From Trichomonas tenax (taxonomy: Eukaryota > Parabasalia > Trichomonadida > Trichomonadidae): DNA of 64,000 nt. Position numbers and translations under genes: made by a program. Under the pieces are notes generated by a model. It searched no databases. It was not told where the DNA came from and saw only the letters and a list, made by a program, of their open reading frames with translations. This document shows positions 27,016 to 37,790 of this stretch, in pieces. The first letter of the stretch is position 1. Every line of letters begins with the position of its first letter. Location of the stretch: positions 1 to 64,000 of the forward strand of contig JALKBU010000127.1 of NCBI GenBank assembly GCA_023091735.1, read 5' to 3'.

Positions 27016-29718
27016 TTAAATATCTTCAAATCGAATAGGATCGATCTTGAAATTCGCAGGAACTAATTGTTCCATATCACTCATTACTCTGTTATTTCTG
27101 TTCTTCTTTGCGTATGCGAGCTTAAAAACTAATATAGCAATGGCAATGAAAATCAATAAAATAATGAAATCAGGTTGAAGTAGATGTTGATCAATGAAAT
27201 CAAACCCCATTCTCCTCTTTATCATTCTATTTTGGCAAGGATCAAAATCAAATGGTTCTTTGTCTTTAGGAATCCTTCTGCCTTCTGGAACTATATGAAT
27301 GGGAACTGTTAAAGTAGTGCATGTTGATTTGGATGAATGTTGAACAGGAGTAATGACTAAAACGCATTGAGGGCAACTGAAATTGGAACCAATAGTAAGA
27401 TTGAATCTTCCTGTGTTATAAATTCTTCTTACAAAATTCATTTCGCTGATTCTGTGGTTAAACAATGATATAATAGCACACGATCCCCAAATTGAATTAG
27501 GAAACTTGTCCATTAGGAACTGCCATTCAACTTCAATAGTTGTATTATCATCTTCTTTCGTGAAGAAAGTTTCATATTTCTTTGGTTTCGTAATTCCTTC
27601 AAATTTAACATCTTTGCGTGGTGATACCCACAAAGGCATCTTATATCTCTCTTTGTCTAAGAGAAGATCAATTGCAAATGTAAATTTCTTTGGTTGGAAG
27701 ATACAAGGAACAGCAATATTAAACTCTTCTGATAAATTAACATCTCCAACAAACATTCTCCTTCCATGGTCATCAATCAAAAGTGTGGCAGCTGTTTTAT
27801 TGTAATACTCTGGATTTAAATTTGTTGTGTGAACTGTATAATTTTTACCGCATTCAATACTCATCCATTTCTCTTTAAGTGCAAACTTATCAGTTTGTTT
27901 TGGAGGATAATTCTTATATTTCTTTCCGAACGATTGAAGTGATTTGAGCTTGAATTCTGTTGGTCCGAATGCTGTAATTACACATTTGACAAGTCTCGCT
28001 ACAACAATGCAACCCGTTGTTTTGATTTCAACCTTCCATTTGCCTAAAGGATTCTCGCCAAAGAAATCTCGACTGACAATAATCTTTGTATATGTGACTT
28101 CGACATCAATATTGATTGAACTTTCTTTGATCTGAACTCTCGTTCCTTGTGGTGATGTTAAATATATTTCAAGGAATCCCATTGCATTGGCAGAAAGCTC
28201 ATACTCGAATTCAACAACTTCAATAAAGTTGACAATTGGATCTCTTATTAATACTGAAAACGTCAAAGGTGGACTTCTGCATTGATATAATTCTATGTTA
28301 TAAATGGACCCACTCACATTTTCTTCATCAGGCATTGGCTCCCATTTCTTAGCCAACTCAACAGCCTTTCCTGCATTTACTCTTCCGAAGCCGTGGTAAG
28401 GACTGTGATAGAAACCAGCTTTGCTTCTTGTCCACGATGGGCAATCTGGATCATTTATTGTTGCTGTTGTTGCGAGAATAGTTTGAACATCTCTCCATCC
28501 AAGTTTTGGATTCGCATCATACAATAGAGAAACAACACCAGAAACTTGTGGTGTTGCTGCTGATGTACCAGAGAAATTAGCAATGCAGTTTTCACCTGTT
28601 GACGTATAAATACCAGGAACTTGGGAAGAACTAGTTGAATAGTAATCACGACCTCCAGAAGGTGCATTAACTAAAATCGAATTGCCGCGAGTTGAATAAA
28701 AAGCTCTCGTTCCTTCATTAGTTGATGCAGCAACGCCAATCACAAATCTTTCGCATGACAATACTTTGAATGATGTGTCGTCGCCAAAATGGCCTTCATT
28801 GCCTGCGGCAAAAACAACTGAAGAACCTTTTCCGCCTCTTCCTTGAGACATTAATTTTTCGAAAGCTGTTATCAACACATCCAAACGACGCGACTGTGGA
28901 CAGAAAGCTGTCTTGTTTTCTTTCTCTAAAATGCACGCTGGACCCCATGAATTAGAACTTCCATCAACATGACGAACTCGATTTATCGCGTATAATAAAG
29001 CTTTGAGATTTTTTTGATGCAAGTGATCACCAAGCTTCTGGCATGAAATATGAGTATGCGGAGCTACACCTGGACCACATGTACCATTTTCTTCGCCTCC
29101 TACAATGTGTGCACATGAAGATCCGTGAAAATAATATTCATCAGATTTATTTGGCGAAACATCACTGCAAATGGAATATCTTGATTTATCTGATAAACAT
29201 TCATCAACGTAGTTCCATGTATTTGATTTATTATAATTTTTTACAATTTCGGGTGCATTTGGATTACAACCGTTATCATTGACTACAAAATTGACTCCGT
29301 TACCATATACACCTTGTGCCCAAGCTCCTTTCACGTTTATATCTTCTCCCGTAATTCCTGATTGTTGGCCTTTGTTTGTAAGATAGTATTGAAATTTATT
29401 CGGTTGTATATTTAATTCTGTTAAGTATTTCGATTGAAAATAACGATTTTTGACTTTTTCGTTTATAAATTTGGTCAAATTCAGGTCTATTTTCGATTTC
29501 GTATGGAAAATGATTTCATTTCCGAAATGTAATATCTTGATTGGCGAGTAATCCGAAAAATATTTGAAATTCGAGTAATTCGAAGAATAAATGTACCCAT
29601 CTGATTGTATTTTTGCATATTTCTTAACACTTCCAACATCTTCATTCGATATGTATACATTCTGATTATAATTGAATACAAGATTATTAACCAGAATTAA
29701 AAATAAAATATGAAACAT
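27016..29718 (-). CDS. Membrane-anchored kexin/furin-like subtilisin protease
   Basis: A 900-residue secreted serine protease of family S8. A signal peptide (about 1-15, MFHILFLILVNN) is followed by a short pro-region. The catalytic Asp is D148 (NDNGCN), the His H198 (HGSSCAH), the oxyanion Asn N307 (AAGNEGH) and the Ser S386 (GTSAATP). The SNSWGPAC stretch is kexin-like. A P-domain-like beta region follows (about 465-590: FEYELSANAMGFLEIYLTSP, GKWKVEI). A single membrane helix near the C-terminus (IILLIFIAIAILVF) leaves a cytosolic tail of about 35 residues. Kexins process secretory proteins in the late Golgi. The frame is open to 29748, but only by TTG, so I use the ATG at 29718. All catalytic residues are present. 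Confidence 0.88.
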   Translation of the reverse strand: MFHILFLILVNNLVFNYNQNVYISNEDVGSVKKYAKIQSDGYIYSSNYSNFKYFSDYSPIKILHFGNEIIFHTKSKIDLNLTKFINEKVKNRYFQSKYLTELNIQPNKFQYYLTNKGQQSGITGEDINVKGAWAQGVYGNGVNFVVNDNGCNPNAPEIVKNYNKSNTWNYVDECLSDKSRYSICSDVSPNKSDEYYFHGSSCAHIVGGEENGTCGPGVAPHTHISCQKLGDHLHQKNLKALLYAINRVRHVDGSSNSWGPACILEKENKTAFCPQSRRLDVLITAFEKLMSQGRGGKGSSVVFAAGNEGHFGDDTSFKVLSCERFVIGVAASTNEGTRAFYSTRGNSILVNAPSGGRDYYSTSSSQVPGIYTSTGENCIANFSGTSAATPQVSGVVSLLYDANPKLGWRDVQTILATTATINDPDCPSWTRSKAGFYHSPYHGFGRVNAGKAVELAKKWEPMPDEENVSGSIYNIELYQCRSPPLTFSVLIRDPIVNFIEVVEFEYELSANAMGFLEIYLTSPQGTRVQIKESSINIDVEVTYTKIIVSRDFFGENPLGKWKVEIKTTGCIVVARLVKCVITAFGPTEFKLKSLQSFGKKYKNYPPKQTDKFALKEKWMSIECGKNYTVHTTNLNPEYYNKTAATLLIDDHGRRMFVGDVNLSEEFNIAVPCIFQPKKFTFAIDLLLDKERYKMPLWVSPRKDVKFEGITKPKKYETFFTKEDDNTTIEVEWQFLMDKFPNSIWGSCAIISLFNHRISEMNFVRRIYNTGRFNLTIGSNFSCPQCVLVITPVQHSSKSTCTTLTVPIHIVPEGRRIPKDKEPFDFDPCQNRMIKRRMGFDFIDQHLLQPDFIILLIFIAIAILVFKLAYAKKNRNNRVMSDMEQLVPANFKIDPIRFEDI

Positions 29719-29975
29719 CGAATAAAAATGAAATTTGACAATTTTCAATCGTTATTGAACCTTCATTGCCGCAGTTGAATCTATTTCTAACGTCTGCATC
29801 AAAATTTCAGAAACTTTACAAAAACTAAAAATTACAATAAATATGTTCGCTGATTCATATGTAACCGCTAAATTTAAGTAAAGTGTTGCTTTTTGAAGTT
29901 AATATTTTATAGACCATCCTGAAACATCAAAATATTACAAAAATTTTATTATGAATAATCTATATTTTTCGAAAA

Positions 29976-31349
29976 ATGACTGTTCATAAAGTGTTCGACC
30001 ATTATTTATTAATGCAAGATTATAAAGATAATGAACAACAGAAACAACCAAATACAACAGAATCTCAAACAAAGAAAATCGAATTTAAAGTTGAAGATCA
30101 GAACCTTATTGATGAATCACTTGTTAATGACGCAATAAAATTTGTATTTTCGTCAATTTTTGAAAATGAGCAAATAAATGATGAAACATTATCTGCTTTA
30201 CACTGTTTAGAATCATATGTTAAGCAAAAGAAGTTCAAAATGCCAGAATTATTATTAGATAGTAATTTTATTACGGTTTTATGCAGACTTCTCACCATAG
30301 AAGGAGAACCCTCAGAAATTGCAATTAAAGTATTAGGCAATTTATGGTATGCTATCAAATCACGACAATATGATTTATTTTATGATGAAGAAATTCTTGA
30401 TAAGCTTGTTATTATTCTAAGAGAAGGAAATTTAGATACTAGAATACATGTTATGCATGCTTTTGCAAATTGTTTCAAAAATAGTCCAAATTCAGCAATT
30501 TATGTTGCGAGTCAACCTGATTATCTTCAAGTGCTTGATTTTCTGTTTGGTATGGATCATTTTTCATTAAGAAATGAATTATTAGTTCAATTCTATTACT
30601 TAATTCAAAATGGTTTTCACGAATTTGTTGCGCAATACATAAATCAGTGTTTAGATTTGATCGGTGCGAACTTTCCAATTACCAGTAAATATGCTTCAAA
30701 TGTTGTTAATGCGATGGTTAGAAAAGATACTAAAATAATTCAACAAATTGATCACTTTTTCGAGAAATTATTGCATGGAATGTATCTTGGATTCACAGAT
30801 ACTCTTATTATCTGTATAGACACGATCTGCACAGCTGTTGAATATTCAAAACAAAATCATGAAATCGATTTGACTCCACTCATGAATGATACGCTTCTTA
30901 AATATATTAACACAGCGATAATGAAGAAATTGATTGATGATTCATCTAAGATATATAATCTTCTTGGATCATTATCCCCTCAAATTGATCCACTCTGTTT
31001 AGAATTCGGAATAATTGATCAAGCATTCGAGCACTTGCAATATGTATCTTTTCAGAACAAAGTTATCATTCTTTGCTATTTGTGCACTTTCTTCTACAAT
31101 GCACCAGAGGATATTAGAGATGGAATGTCATATGATCTATTTTCAAATCTTCTTCAAACACTTGATGGCCTTGAGATAAAAGAACTTATGCTTTTCTTGC
31201 AAACAATGATTAAAATAAATACAGATAATCACTTTGAAGATCTAAGTGAAGAATGGTTTGATGCACTCAACAATCTAACAGAGCATGAAAATGATGCAAT
31301 TTCTATCATTGCAACACAATATCTAGAAAAATTCGAACCCCCAGAATGA
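29976..31349 (+). CDS. ARM/HEAT-like helical-repeat protein
   Basis: A 457-residue protein built of repeated helix pairs from about residue 50 to the end (ALHCLESYV, IAIKVLGNLWYAI, IHVMHAFANCF). It resembles the divergent armadillo/importin-alpha-like proteins common in trichomonads, but no classic importin NLS-binding W-x-x-x-N array is clear. It is probably a binding scaffold. The ATG at 29976 lies inside TTTTTCGAAAAATGAC, which looks like the core promoter element of other genes. An in-frame ATG at 30012 (MQDYKDNEQQ) may be the true start. Confidence 0.75.
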   Translation: MTVHKVFDHYLLMQDYKDNEQQKQPNTTESQTKKIEFKVEDQNLIDESLVNDAIKFVFSSIFENEQINDETLSALHCLESYVKQKKFKMPELLLDSNFITVLCRLLTIEGEPSEIAIKVLGNLWYAIKSRQYDLFYDEEILDKLVIILREGNLDTRIHVMHAFANCFKNSPNSAIYVASQPDYLQVLDFLFGMDHFSLRNELLVQFYYLIQNGFHEFVAQYINQCLDLIGANFPITSKYASNVVNAMVRKDTKIIQQIDHFFEKLLHGMYLGFTDTLIICIDTICTAVEYSKQNHEIDLTPLMNDTLLKYINTAIMKKLIDDSSKIYNLLGSLSPQIDPLCLEFGIIDQAFEHLQYVSFQNKVIILCYLCTFFYNAPEDIRDGMSYDLFSNLLQTLDGLEIKELMLFLQTMIKINTDNHFEDLSEEWFDALNNLTEHENDAISIIATQYLEKFEPPE

Positions 31350-31393
31350 ATTTATTCTCTCTTTCCCTTTTGATGAATGATTATTATTTATCC

Positions 31394-31520
31394 TAAGAAG
31401 GAAATCTCTTCACTATATTTCATATCCTAGCATTAGAAATTTGAACTCAGACTAAGAAGGAAATCTCTTCAATAAATATATATCCTAATATTAGCAATTT
31501 GGATTCAGATTAAGAAGGAA
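31394..31520. repeat. 58-bp tandem repeat
   Basis: The block CTAAGAAGGAAATCTCTTC begins at 31394 and recurs at 31452, with a decayed copy at 31510. The period is 58. It lies in the 3' flank of the ARM gene. The rest of the spacer 31350-31716 holds no gene. Confidence 0.8.
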
Positions 31521-31716
31521 TCAATTTATCGAAGTTTTCATATGAAATGATCATTCTTCGTCCTTTATTAATTTTTGATTGATATCAAAATACATTAATA
31601 TGTATATTCATATTGTTATTCGTGGCGTAATGATATGAAAATTGTTTGTTAAAATCAATCTAAGCTATAAATAAAAAAGCTTTAGTTATCCTCTATATTC
31701 ATGTCTTCTTCTTTTT

Positions 31717-32717
31717 TTATTCAGGTGTTAAGACGTCCTGTACAGCCTGGTATGTTGCCAATCCAGTGACCATCAGTCCGATCATTGAAAGCAGGATCAT
31801 GAACAAGTTATAGGGGTGGAACCATCTATATCTACTAACATGAACATACAAAATCAGTGGAACGAAGAAATTAGCCAGACATCGGCCAAAAGCACCACCA
31901 ACTTCGAAAACAGGGCGAATCTCTGGCAAAAATATTCCCACAGTCGCGGGTGGAAGATTTGTTAGGAAAATTAGGACATATATCTTTCCTGTTGGTAACT
32001 TTGATGAGTTATCTGCTGAGAACATGACAGAACCGAGGTCCAGGACGACATTTAATCTGATAATCGCATAAGGTGCATTCACAACAATGAAGAAACCAAC
32101 TCTAACGATCTGCATCACAATATATTTGCCATCAAATGATGAAATAGAGATCTGTTTTGTATCAGCACCGAAAATTAAGTAGCAAATAACGCCCGGAATA
32201 ACAACGATCACGAAACTTGTAAGGAAGGCGGACCTGATGAGGAAGAACTGCTTTCCCATGTGCGGATGGTAGTCACGAACAAGCGGTAAAACAACAGATG
32301 GAAGAGCGAATAACATTGAGTAAATCGCAAACACATTAAATACATTTAATCCACCGATGTTGGTTTCGCAGGTTGGATTGAAGCCGTATTTCGGTAAGTA
32401 AACGATTCCTTCATTCCGAATAAATACAAGAATTGTATGAAAATGGCACCTGTAGAAATGAGCGAAAGGATCTTAAGATGACGTGGTATCGTTAATACGA
32501 CAGGAACGAGCAAAGAATAAATAAAAACGAGAAGAGATCTGCGTAAACCAGCATCCCATCCCTTGAGGCCTGCGAACACAGCCCATACTATTGCTGATTC
32601 TGTGCCAATGAAAATGTAAGCTTCTAAGCAACTGAATGTAAAATAAAGATTAATAAAGATTAATGATAGAATAAAGATTTCCGAACCATTTGCCGATGAT
32701 AGTTTATGCAATGTCAT
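31717..32717 (-). pseudogene. Truncated, frameshifted amino-acid/auxin permease-type transporter
   Basis: Two minus-strand frames make up the C-terminal two thirds of an AAAP (SLC38-like) transporter, with about seven or eight membrane helices. The upstream frame (32717-32346) ends in an artificial tail after QFLYLFGMKES. The other frame picks up as NEGIVYLPKYGFNP and runs into the downstream part (IGGLNVFNVFAIYSMLFALPSVVLP), so a one-base shift lies near 32400-32415. The first helices are absent: an in-frame stop is close before 32717, and the next gene ends at 32756. The gene is therefore both 5'-truncated and frameshifted. Confidence 0.75.
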
Positions 32718-32755
32718 TGATATTCTCCGAATTTGTCTTCTCTTCTATGCTGTTG

Positions 32756-33667
32756 TTATTGAGATAAAATATCAATTATTTGGCGAATTGATTCGATTCC
32801 TTCTTTCATTCTTACGCATATTTGCCAGACATGAAACATGTCTTGATAAGGATAATAATTATGTTCTATGCTTTGCGACATTAATATACAATGTAGCTTT
32901 TGGCAATCTGGATAAAAGATTTCTTTTGTGCCAATAAAAATTGTAATCTTTCCAAGATTATCAAAATTGCCGAATAATGGACTGACTCTGTAATCTTTTT
33001 TGTCTAAATCCTTAATATAAGTTTCTCCAGAAAGTCTACATCCATGAGAATCAAGGATAACGTCATCAGGATCATAGCTATTGATTTCTGGATTGGAAAG
33101 AGAAATATCGAGCCATGGCGATAAAAGGATAATGTTTGTTGGTTGTTTTTCAATCATTCTATCTCTAAGCATCATAGCAAATCCAAAAGCAATTGTTGCA
33201 CCTGCTGAGTCACCTAACAGTGATATAGAGTCTGGTTTGTATTCGTTGATGATATTCATATAAAGTTCATAGATAAATTCGTAGACTTCATTCGGTCCCC
33301 AATCAGGAGCTAAACCATAATTAGGAATAATACATATTTGCCTTGAATCTCGTGAAATACTTGCAATCATTTCCCAATCTCCTTTAGAGATATTAAGAAT
33401 GTACGCACCTCCATGGATATAATAAATTAATTTATTTGGAATATAATTTTTTGGCTTGATTAACCAATAAGATCTATTTCTGAACTCTATAGATGTTAAT
33501 TCTACTTGTTCATAAATCCATTGTGCTATAACTTCTGAATCAGGATTAAATTTCTTTTCCTTGATATTTTTCTCCAGCATATACTTGACCTTCAGTTTCA
33601 CCATCAGCTTAGAAAACTCCTCTGCATTCAAACTTTTCTGGTTTCCAGTTTTTGATTGTGTTGTCAT
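32756..33667 (-). CDS. HSL-type alpha/beta-hydrolase (esterase)
   Basis: A 303-residue intact enzyme of the hormone-sensitive lipase class. The oxyanion motif HGGAY is near residue 85, and the nucleophile elbow GDSAG (Ser about 153) is followed by SPWLDIS. The catalytic Asp is probably in GTKEIFYPD, and the His in DMFHVWQ (about 277-283). It likely cleaves short-chain esters in the cytosol, as no signal peptide is seen. Such enzymes are common in bacteria, so transfer is possible but untested. It is flanked by two pseudogenes and is the only intact gene between 31.7 and 36 kb. The ATG at 33667 is followed by TTQSKTGN. Confidence 0.85.
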   Translation of the reverse strand: MTTQSKTGNQKSLNAEEFSKLMVKLKVKYMLEKNIKEKKFNPDSEVIAQWIYEQVELTSIEFRNRSYWLIKPKNYIPNKLIYYIHGGAYILNISKGDWEMIASISRDSRQICIIPNYGLAPDWGPNEVYEFIYELYMNIINEYKPDSISLLGDSAGATIAFGFAMMLRDRMIEKQPTNIILLSPWLDISLSNPEINSYDPDDVILDSHGCRLSGETYIKDLDKKDYRVSPLFGNFDNLGKITIFIGTKEIFYPDCQKLHCILMSQSIEHNYYPYQDMFHVWQICVRMKEGIESIRQIIDILSQ

Positions 33668-33863
33668 GAAAAAAAAAAAATAAAATGTAAACTTTAGAAA
33701 TCATTCATCAATGGCAAATTTATTATTAGAATCAGATTTGTAGCTCACATTTTGCATATCAAACAATAGGATATCATATCTATCTAATAATGCCATTAGC
33801 AATGTATAATTTGATTCCAATATTGAGATACATATCAAAAAGAGTGTTCAAGTTTTATTTTGA

Positions 33864-35755
33864 TCATAATTGATCAAAATTATGTAGTTTATTCTGAATT
33901 TTGATTGTCCATTCAGATTGCATTGGGAGATCAGGCTTTCTGATAACTAATACATCGTTTTCGTATTCGAATTCGATGTCTCCATTTGGACCAGTTATCT
34001 TTGATGGCTCTTGAATGCCAGCAATACGAATCATTTCGATTCCTACGTTATATCCTTTAATGAAGGATTTGTTATCGGAATTAACTGCAGCCTTGTTAAT
34101 GATCTTTCCATTTTCAAAGATGAATGAATTGACCTGTTTTGAAAACTTTGGATTCGCCATCATCAACATAAAGTTCACCTTTCGCTTTTTCATTGCTGTC
34201 TACTGCGATGACAAGTGTGAATGGATCGTAGAACATCAACTTAGAAGACTTGCAGATTCTTTGTTTCGTTGGAATAATGGATCTTTCTTTGATGAGAACC
34301 AATATTTTGCCATCTTCAAACTTTGCAATGTTTCCTTCATGTTTTTCAAGAGTTCTGAAGTTATACCATTTGTATTCATTTAGTTTAACGAATGTGCGGT
34401 CTTCTTTCTTCTCTTCCAAGAATGGAACAACAAGAAGTTTGTCACCAAGCATAACAGCTTCATCGACATCAAGAACTTCTTTGTGTTCTGGGAACTCATA
34501 CCAAAGTGGTCTAACTAATAGCTTTCCAGTCATATTTGATTCTCTTGCTAATGTGTACCAATATGGGAGCATCCCATAGCGTTCATTGATAGATGAATGT
34601 GCAAGTTTTCTTGCTTCTTCATCTTTAATCAAATAGATTTCGCTTTTCTGAAAGGTGGTGACAGTGCTCGCGGAAGAATGGATATGTACATGCACCAACA
34701 GTGAACCATCTACTCAAAAGGTTGCTATCTGGTGAATTGAAGAATCCTCCAACATCAGCACCGGTATAAACAATTCCTGCTAAGCCTGAATGCAACACCA
34801 TTTGGAGTGAAATTTGCAGATGCTGCCATGTTGCATCATTGTCGCTAATCCAGTTATATGCAAACTTCTGTCTGCCTGTGAAGAAGCTTCTGGTTAAAAT
34901 GAATGTCCTCAATGGCTTCTTTGTTCTCTTTCTTAAGCCACCAAATGTTGCGCTGACCATCATCAATCCATAGATGTTGTGAACATCTATCTCTTCGAGA
35001 TTTCCGTAATGAATCAGATCGCGTTGGCATGAACTCTCTGTTGAGTCGAAAATAGATCTTTCATTCATATCATTCTCCACGTATAAGATTGGAGCTGAGT
35101 TTTTGAAATGTGAGAATGAATAAAGAGATTCCCAGAGGCTTCTCGCTTGAGGATTCATGAAATCTGGCTAAACTAATTGACCTGGCCAACAGTTTGCAAA
35201 TCTCTTGATTAATACATTCTTTTCTTTGGCGAGTTTGTATGGCTGATCGTTATTATTTGCTTTGAGGTGTGGATCGTTAATGACAACAACGTATTTGCCA
35301 TCTTTATTGAAATACTTAATCATTCTCTTTGGTTTGGCGAAATTCTCAGGATGGAAAGTGAAATACTTTCTATCATCTATGTGCTCTAAGTCAATCCACA
35401 TTGCGTCGTGTGCTACTCCGATTTCATCGAGTCTTGAAAAAACTTCAACCAACTCTTGTTGTGTCATGTATCCCCATCGGTTTTGGTGGAATGTCAGAGC
35501 GAATTGCGGTGGCAGGAATGGGCGGCCGGACAATTGTGTAATACCGTTGGAAAGCTGATGTGGTGTACCAATGAATATGCATGCATTGATGTAGCCACCT
35601 TCAGAGATGAATCTAATACCTGACAATGATCTGTGAGAGCTGTGTTCGATGTCAGCCCGTGTTTCTGATGGATTTGCCCAATACAATGATGCTGTTCTAT
35701 CAAGTGAGTGCGCGAACAAGATAGGAGATGCACTGTACATAGACATTGGAAACAA
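33864..35755 (-). pseudogene. Broken GH31 alpha-glucosidase (glucosidase II-like)
   Basis: Four minus-strand pieces cover the catalytic and C-terminal parts of a GH31 enzyme close to ER glucosidase II alpha. Recognisable parts are WIDLEHIDDRKYFTF, VINDPHLK, the nucleophile region (NDMNER, where most have NDMNEP), FILTRSFFTGRQKF, GADVGGFF and the RYGMLPYWYTL block. Breaks: an in-frame TAG at 35168-35170, with the same frame resuming as PDF; a frameshift near 34650-34670; and another near 34130-34150. The N-terminal 250 or so residues are missing upstream of 35755. Trp before the nucleophile motif is also replaced by Glu. It cannot encode a working enzyme as it stands. Confidence 0.85.
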
Positions 35756-36453
35756 TACTTCTTTTGACCTTCAATTTATTTTCATCATTGACATTTGAAA
35801 TAAATGTATGTAAATGATGAAAATAAATCACGATTGTCATGGATTTGGAATCTCGTGTCTGTGAATAGCTATATTAAATGATTTTCAAAAATGAAAAAAA
35901 AAACATAAATATCGATTTTTGTTTTGAATCATTGGGCTACTCATCAGCATTTGGAATAATTTTACCACTTTGTAATTCAGGCATTATATCTTTAAAATTA
36001 TGTTTATTTATGTAGATTTGATTTAATTATATGGTTTCAAAAATATATATTATACAAGTAAGCATTTGCAATTATATGGCCTACATCTTTTGGTGAAATG
36101 GTTCACTCATTTAAGATATATATGAACAATTTCCATGGATAATGAAATAAATTCAAGTATATTGAGCTTTAATTCAATTTAAGCAGCTCTTGTACTTTGC
36201 GTTCAAAATAATATCATTTAATGATTTGTCTGTTGCGTTCAAATTATTTTTGATATATTAAAGTTTTATGGTATATTAGAATGGACTGCATCATTTCGTA
36301 GGCGAAGTTAGATGAATTGTCTAAACGATAATTCCTGAGACTTGCATTTTAACATTAAAAAGAAACATAATGAATAATGACATTTTTACTTACATGTCAT
36401 GAAAAGTTGTGTAGAATGTCAAATGTCATAAAATATAAAATTAAACGGCAAAA
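35756..36453. promoter_or_regulatory. AT-rich spacer with TTACATGTCA element
   Basis: No gene is seen. Just upstream of the CPLANE2-like ATG lies TTACATGTCA (36390-36399, the reverse orientation of TGACATGTAA), plus AAAAGTTGTG and GTCAAATGTCATAAA near 36401-36431. Confidence 0.4.
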
Positions 36454-37059
36454 ATGAGACCCCGTCTTCCAGACTCGATCCGCCTTGCTGGTATCAAAGG
36501 TAGCAGCATCCTTGGCCTTCTCGATGAGCCGCCGATCGTTCTGTCCAACATTCACCACGTTGTTTTCATTCCTTTCGCGCCACAATGCGGTGCAACGACT
36601 TTAATTCAGCGATTGAGTGGTGCTCAGCCAAATGATCCGCATCCTTCTGCAGGAATTAATGGATATAGAGGTGTTTGGTCAATCACACAGGATAAATCCG
36701 GTTCTATTTTGTACAGAAACTTATTTTTGTGGGACTGTTCATACGATGCTGTTGTTTCTTGCAAAGATATCATCGATTCTTACCTCCAATCTGCACATGT
36801 CGTTGTTTTATTGATTCCAAAGTCATCACGCACGTTGATGCAAAATTTGATTCAATGGTATCAATCTAATAATCTTCACTCACGTCGCGTTGTCATCATC
36901 GTTACAAAGTCTGATCTTGTTGGAGACTCTAAAATCACTGATGTCGATATAGAAAGCTTAAGTATGGCTTGTAACGCTAAAGTTGTGCAATCAGCAATCT
37001 CATCCACAATTGATAACGTTGCTCTTGCAATTAATGACAATATTCCTACTATATCTTAA
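36454..37059 (+). CDS. CPLANE2/RSG1-like small GTPase with broken P-loop
   Basis: A 201-residue Ras-fold protein. The opening region (SSILGLLDEPPIVL, close before the first strand) and the block after it (LFLWDCSYDAV, then a helix and VVVLLIPKSS) follow the vertebrate CPLANE2/RSG1 protein, which has FGLL-x-x-P and FWDCG at the same places. The P-loop is APQCGATT, lacking the Gly-Lys-Ser/Thr lysine, so nucleotide binding is doubtful. The base-recognition motif is TKSD (normally NKxD). CPLANE2 works with other CPLANE proteins at basal bodies to load ciliary transport complexes. Trichomonads are flagellated, so the role is plausible but inferred. It could also be a generic Rab-like pseudo-GTPase. 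Confidence 0.65.
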   Translation: MRPRLPDSIRLAGIKGSSILGLLDEPPIVLSNIHHVVFIPFAPQCGATTLIQRLSGAQPNDPHPSAGINGYRGVWSITQDKSGSILYRNLFLWDCSYDAVVSCKDIIDSYLQSAHVVVLLIPKSSRTLMQNLIQWYQSNNLHSRRVVIIVTKSDLVGDSKITDVDIESLSMACNAKVVQSAISSTIDNVALAINDNIPTIS

Positions 37060-37790
37060 TATATTTTTAATATTTTTTCATTTTATATTAAATTTGTTTA
37101 TTAATAGCAACAATATGAACTGCTGCCATTTTTATATATGATACAACTAATACAACTATATCTTTCTGTCCAATATATTATTTCAAATATTAACACAAAA
37201 AATTGCTCCACATTTAAATGGAATATAGTATGTGTGGAGCTAATCTCATAACAAAGTATTTGTTTATATATATTGGAAAAAATAACAAAGTTCAATGCTT
37301 TCATTTCTAAAACATTATGATAAGCTCAAGCAAAGATATAGATCATCTCACAACACTTAAGCTGAACTAAAATTTAATATTTATATTTTGAAAATATTTT
37401 TAAATAAGCTCAAAATATGGTCTGAAAATATAGTCATTTGAATAAACATCGTTAGGTAGAACATTCTGTAAAGATAAAAGTAAAATTATTAGGAAATATA
37501 TTTTCGAAAATAAAGTAATAATCGAGTTAATGTATTGAAATGCATCTTTACAGTGATTTGATATCAATGAAGTGCTGATTTTACAGTAATTTTCTTGCAT
37601 TTATAAACCAAATTTAGAAAATCGAACTAAAAATATGTTAAAGATTGAAAATTGAATGATATTATACGGTACAATCTATACATCTGTGATTGTTGTTTAA
37701 TGGTGATTGATTAGATTCCAAAAATAACTACTACAACACAATGAAATTAAACATCAAAATCAAAATTATTTTTATCGTCGTGAACGTTAA
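37060..37790. other. AT-rich spacer
   Basis: No gene is supported. Short minus-strand frames at 37101-37304 and 37400-37600 look random. Confidence 0.5.

Noticed and set aside
33864..35755. Four separate small genes
   Set aside because: The pieces follow one another in the order of a single GH31 enzyme, with one in-frame stop and two frameshifts.
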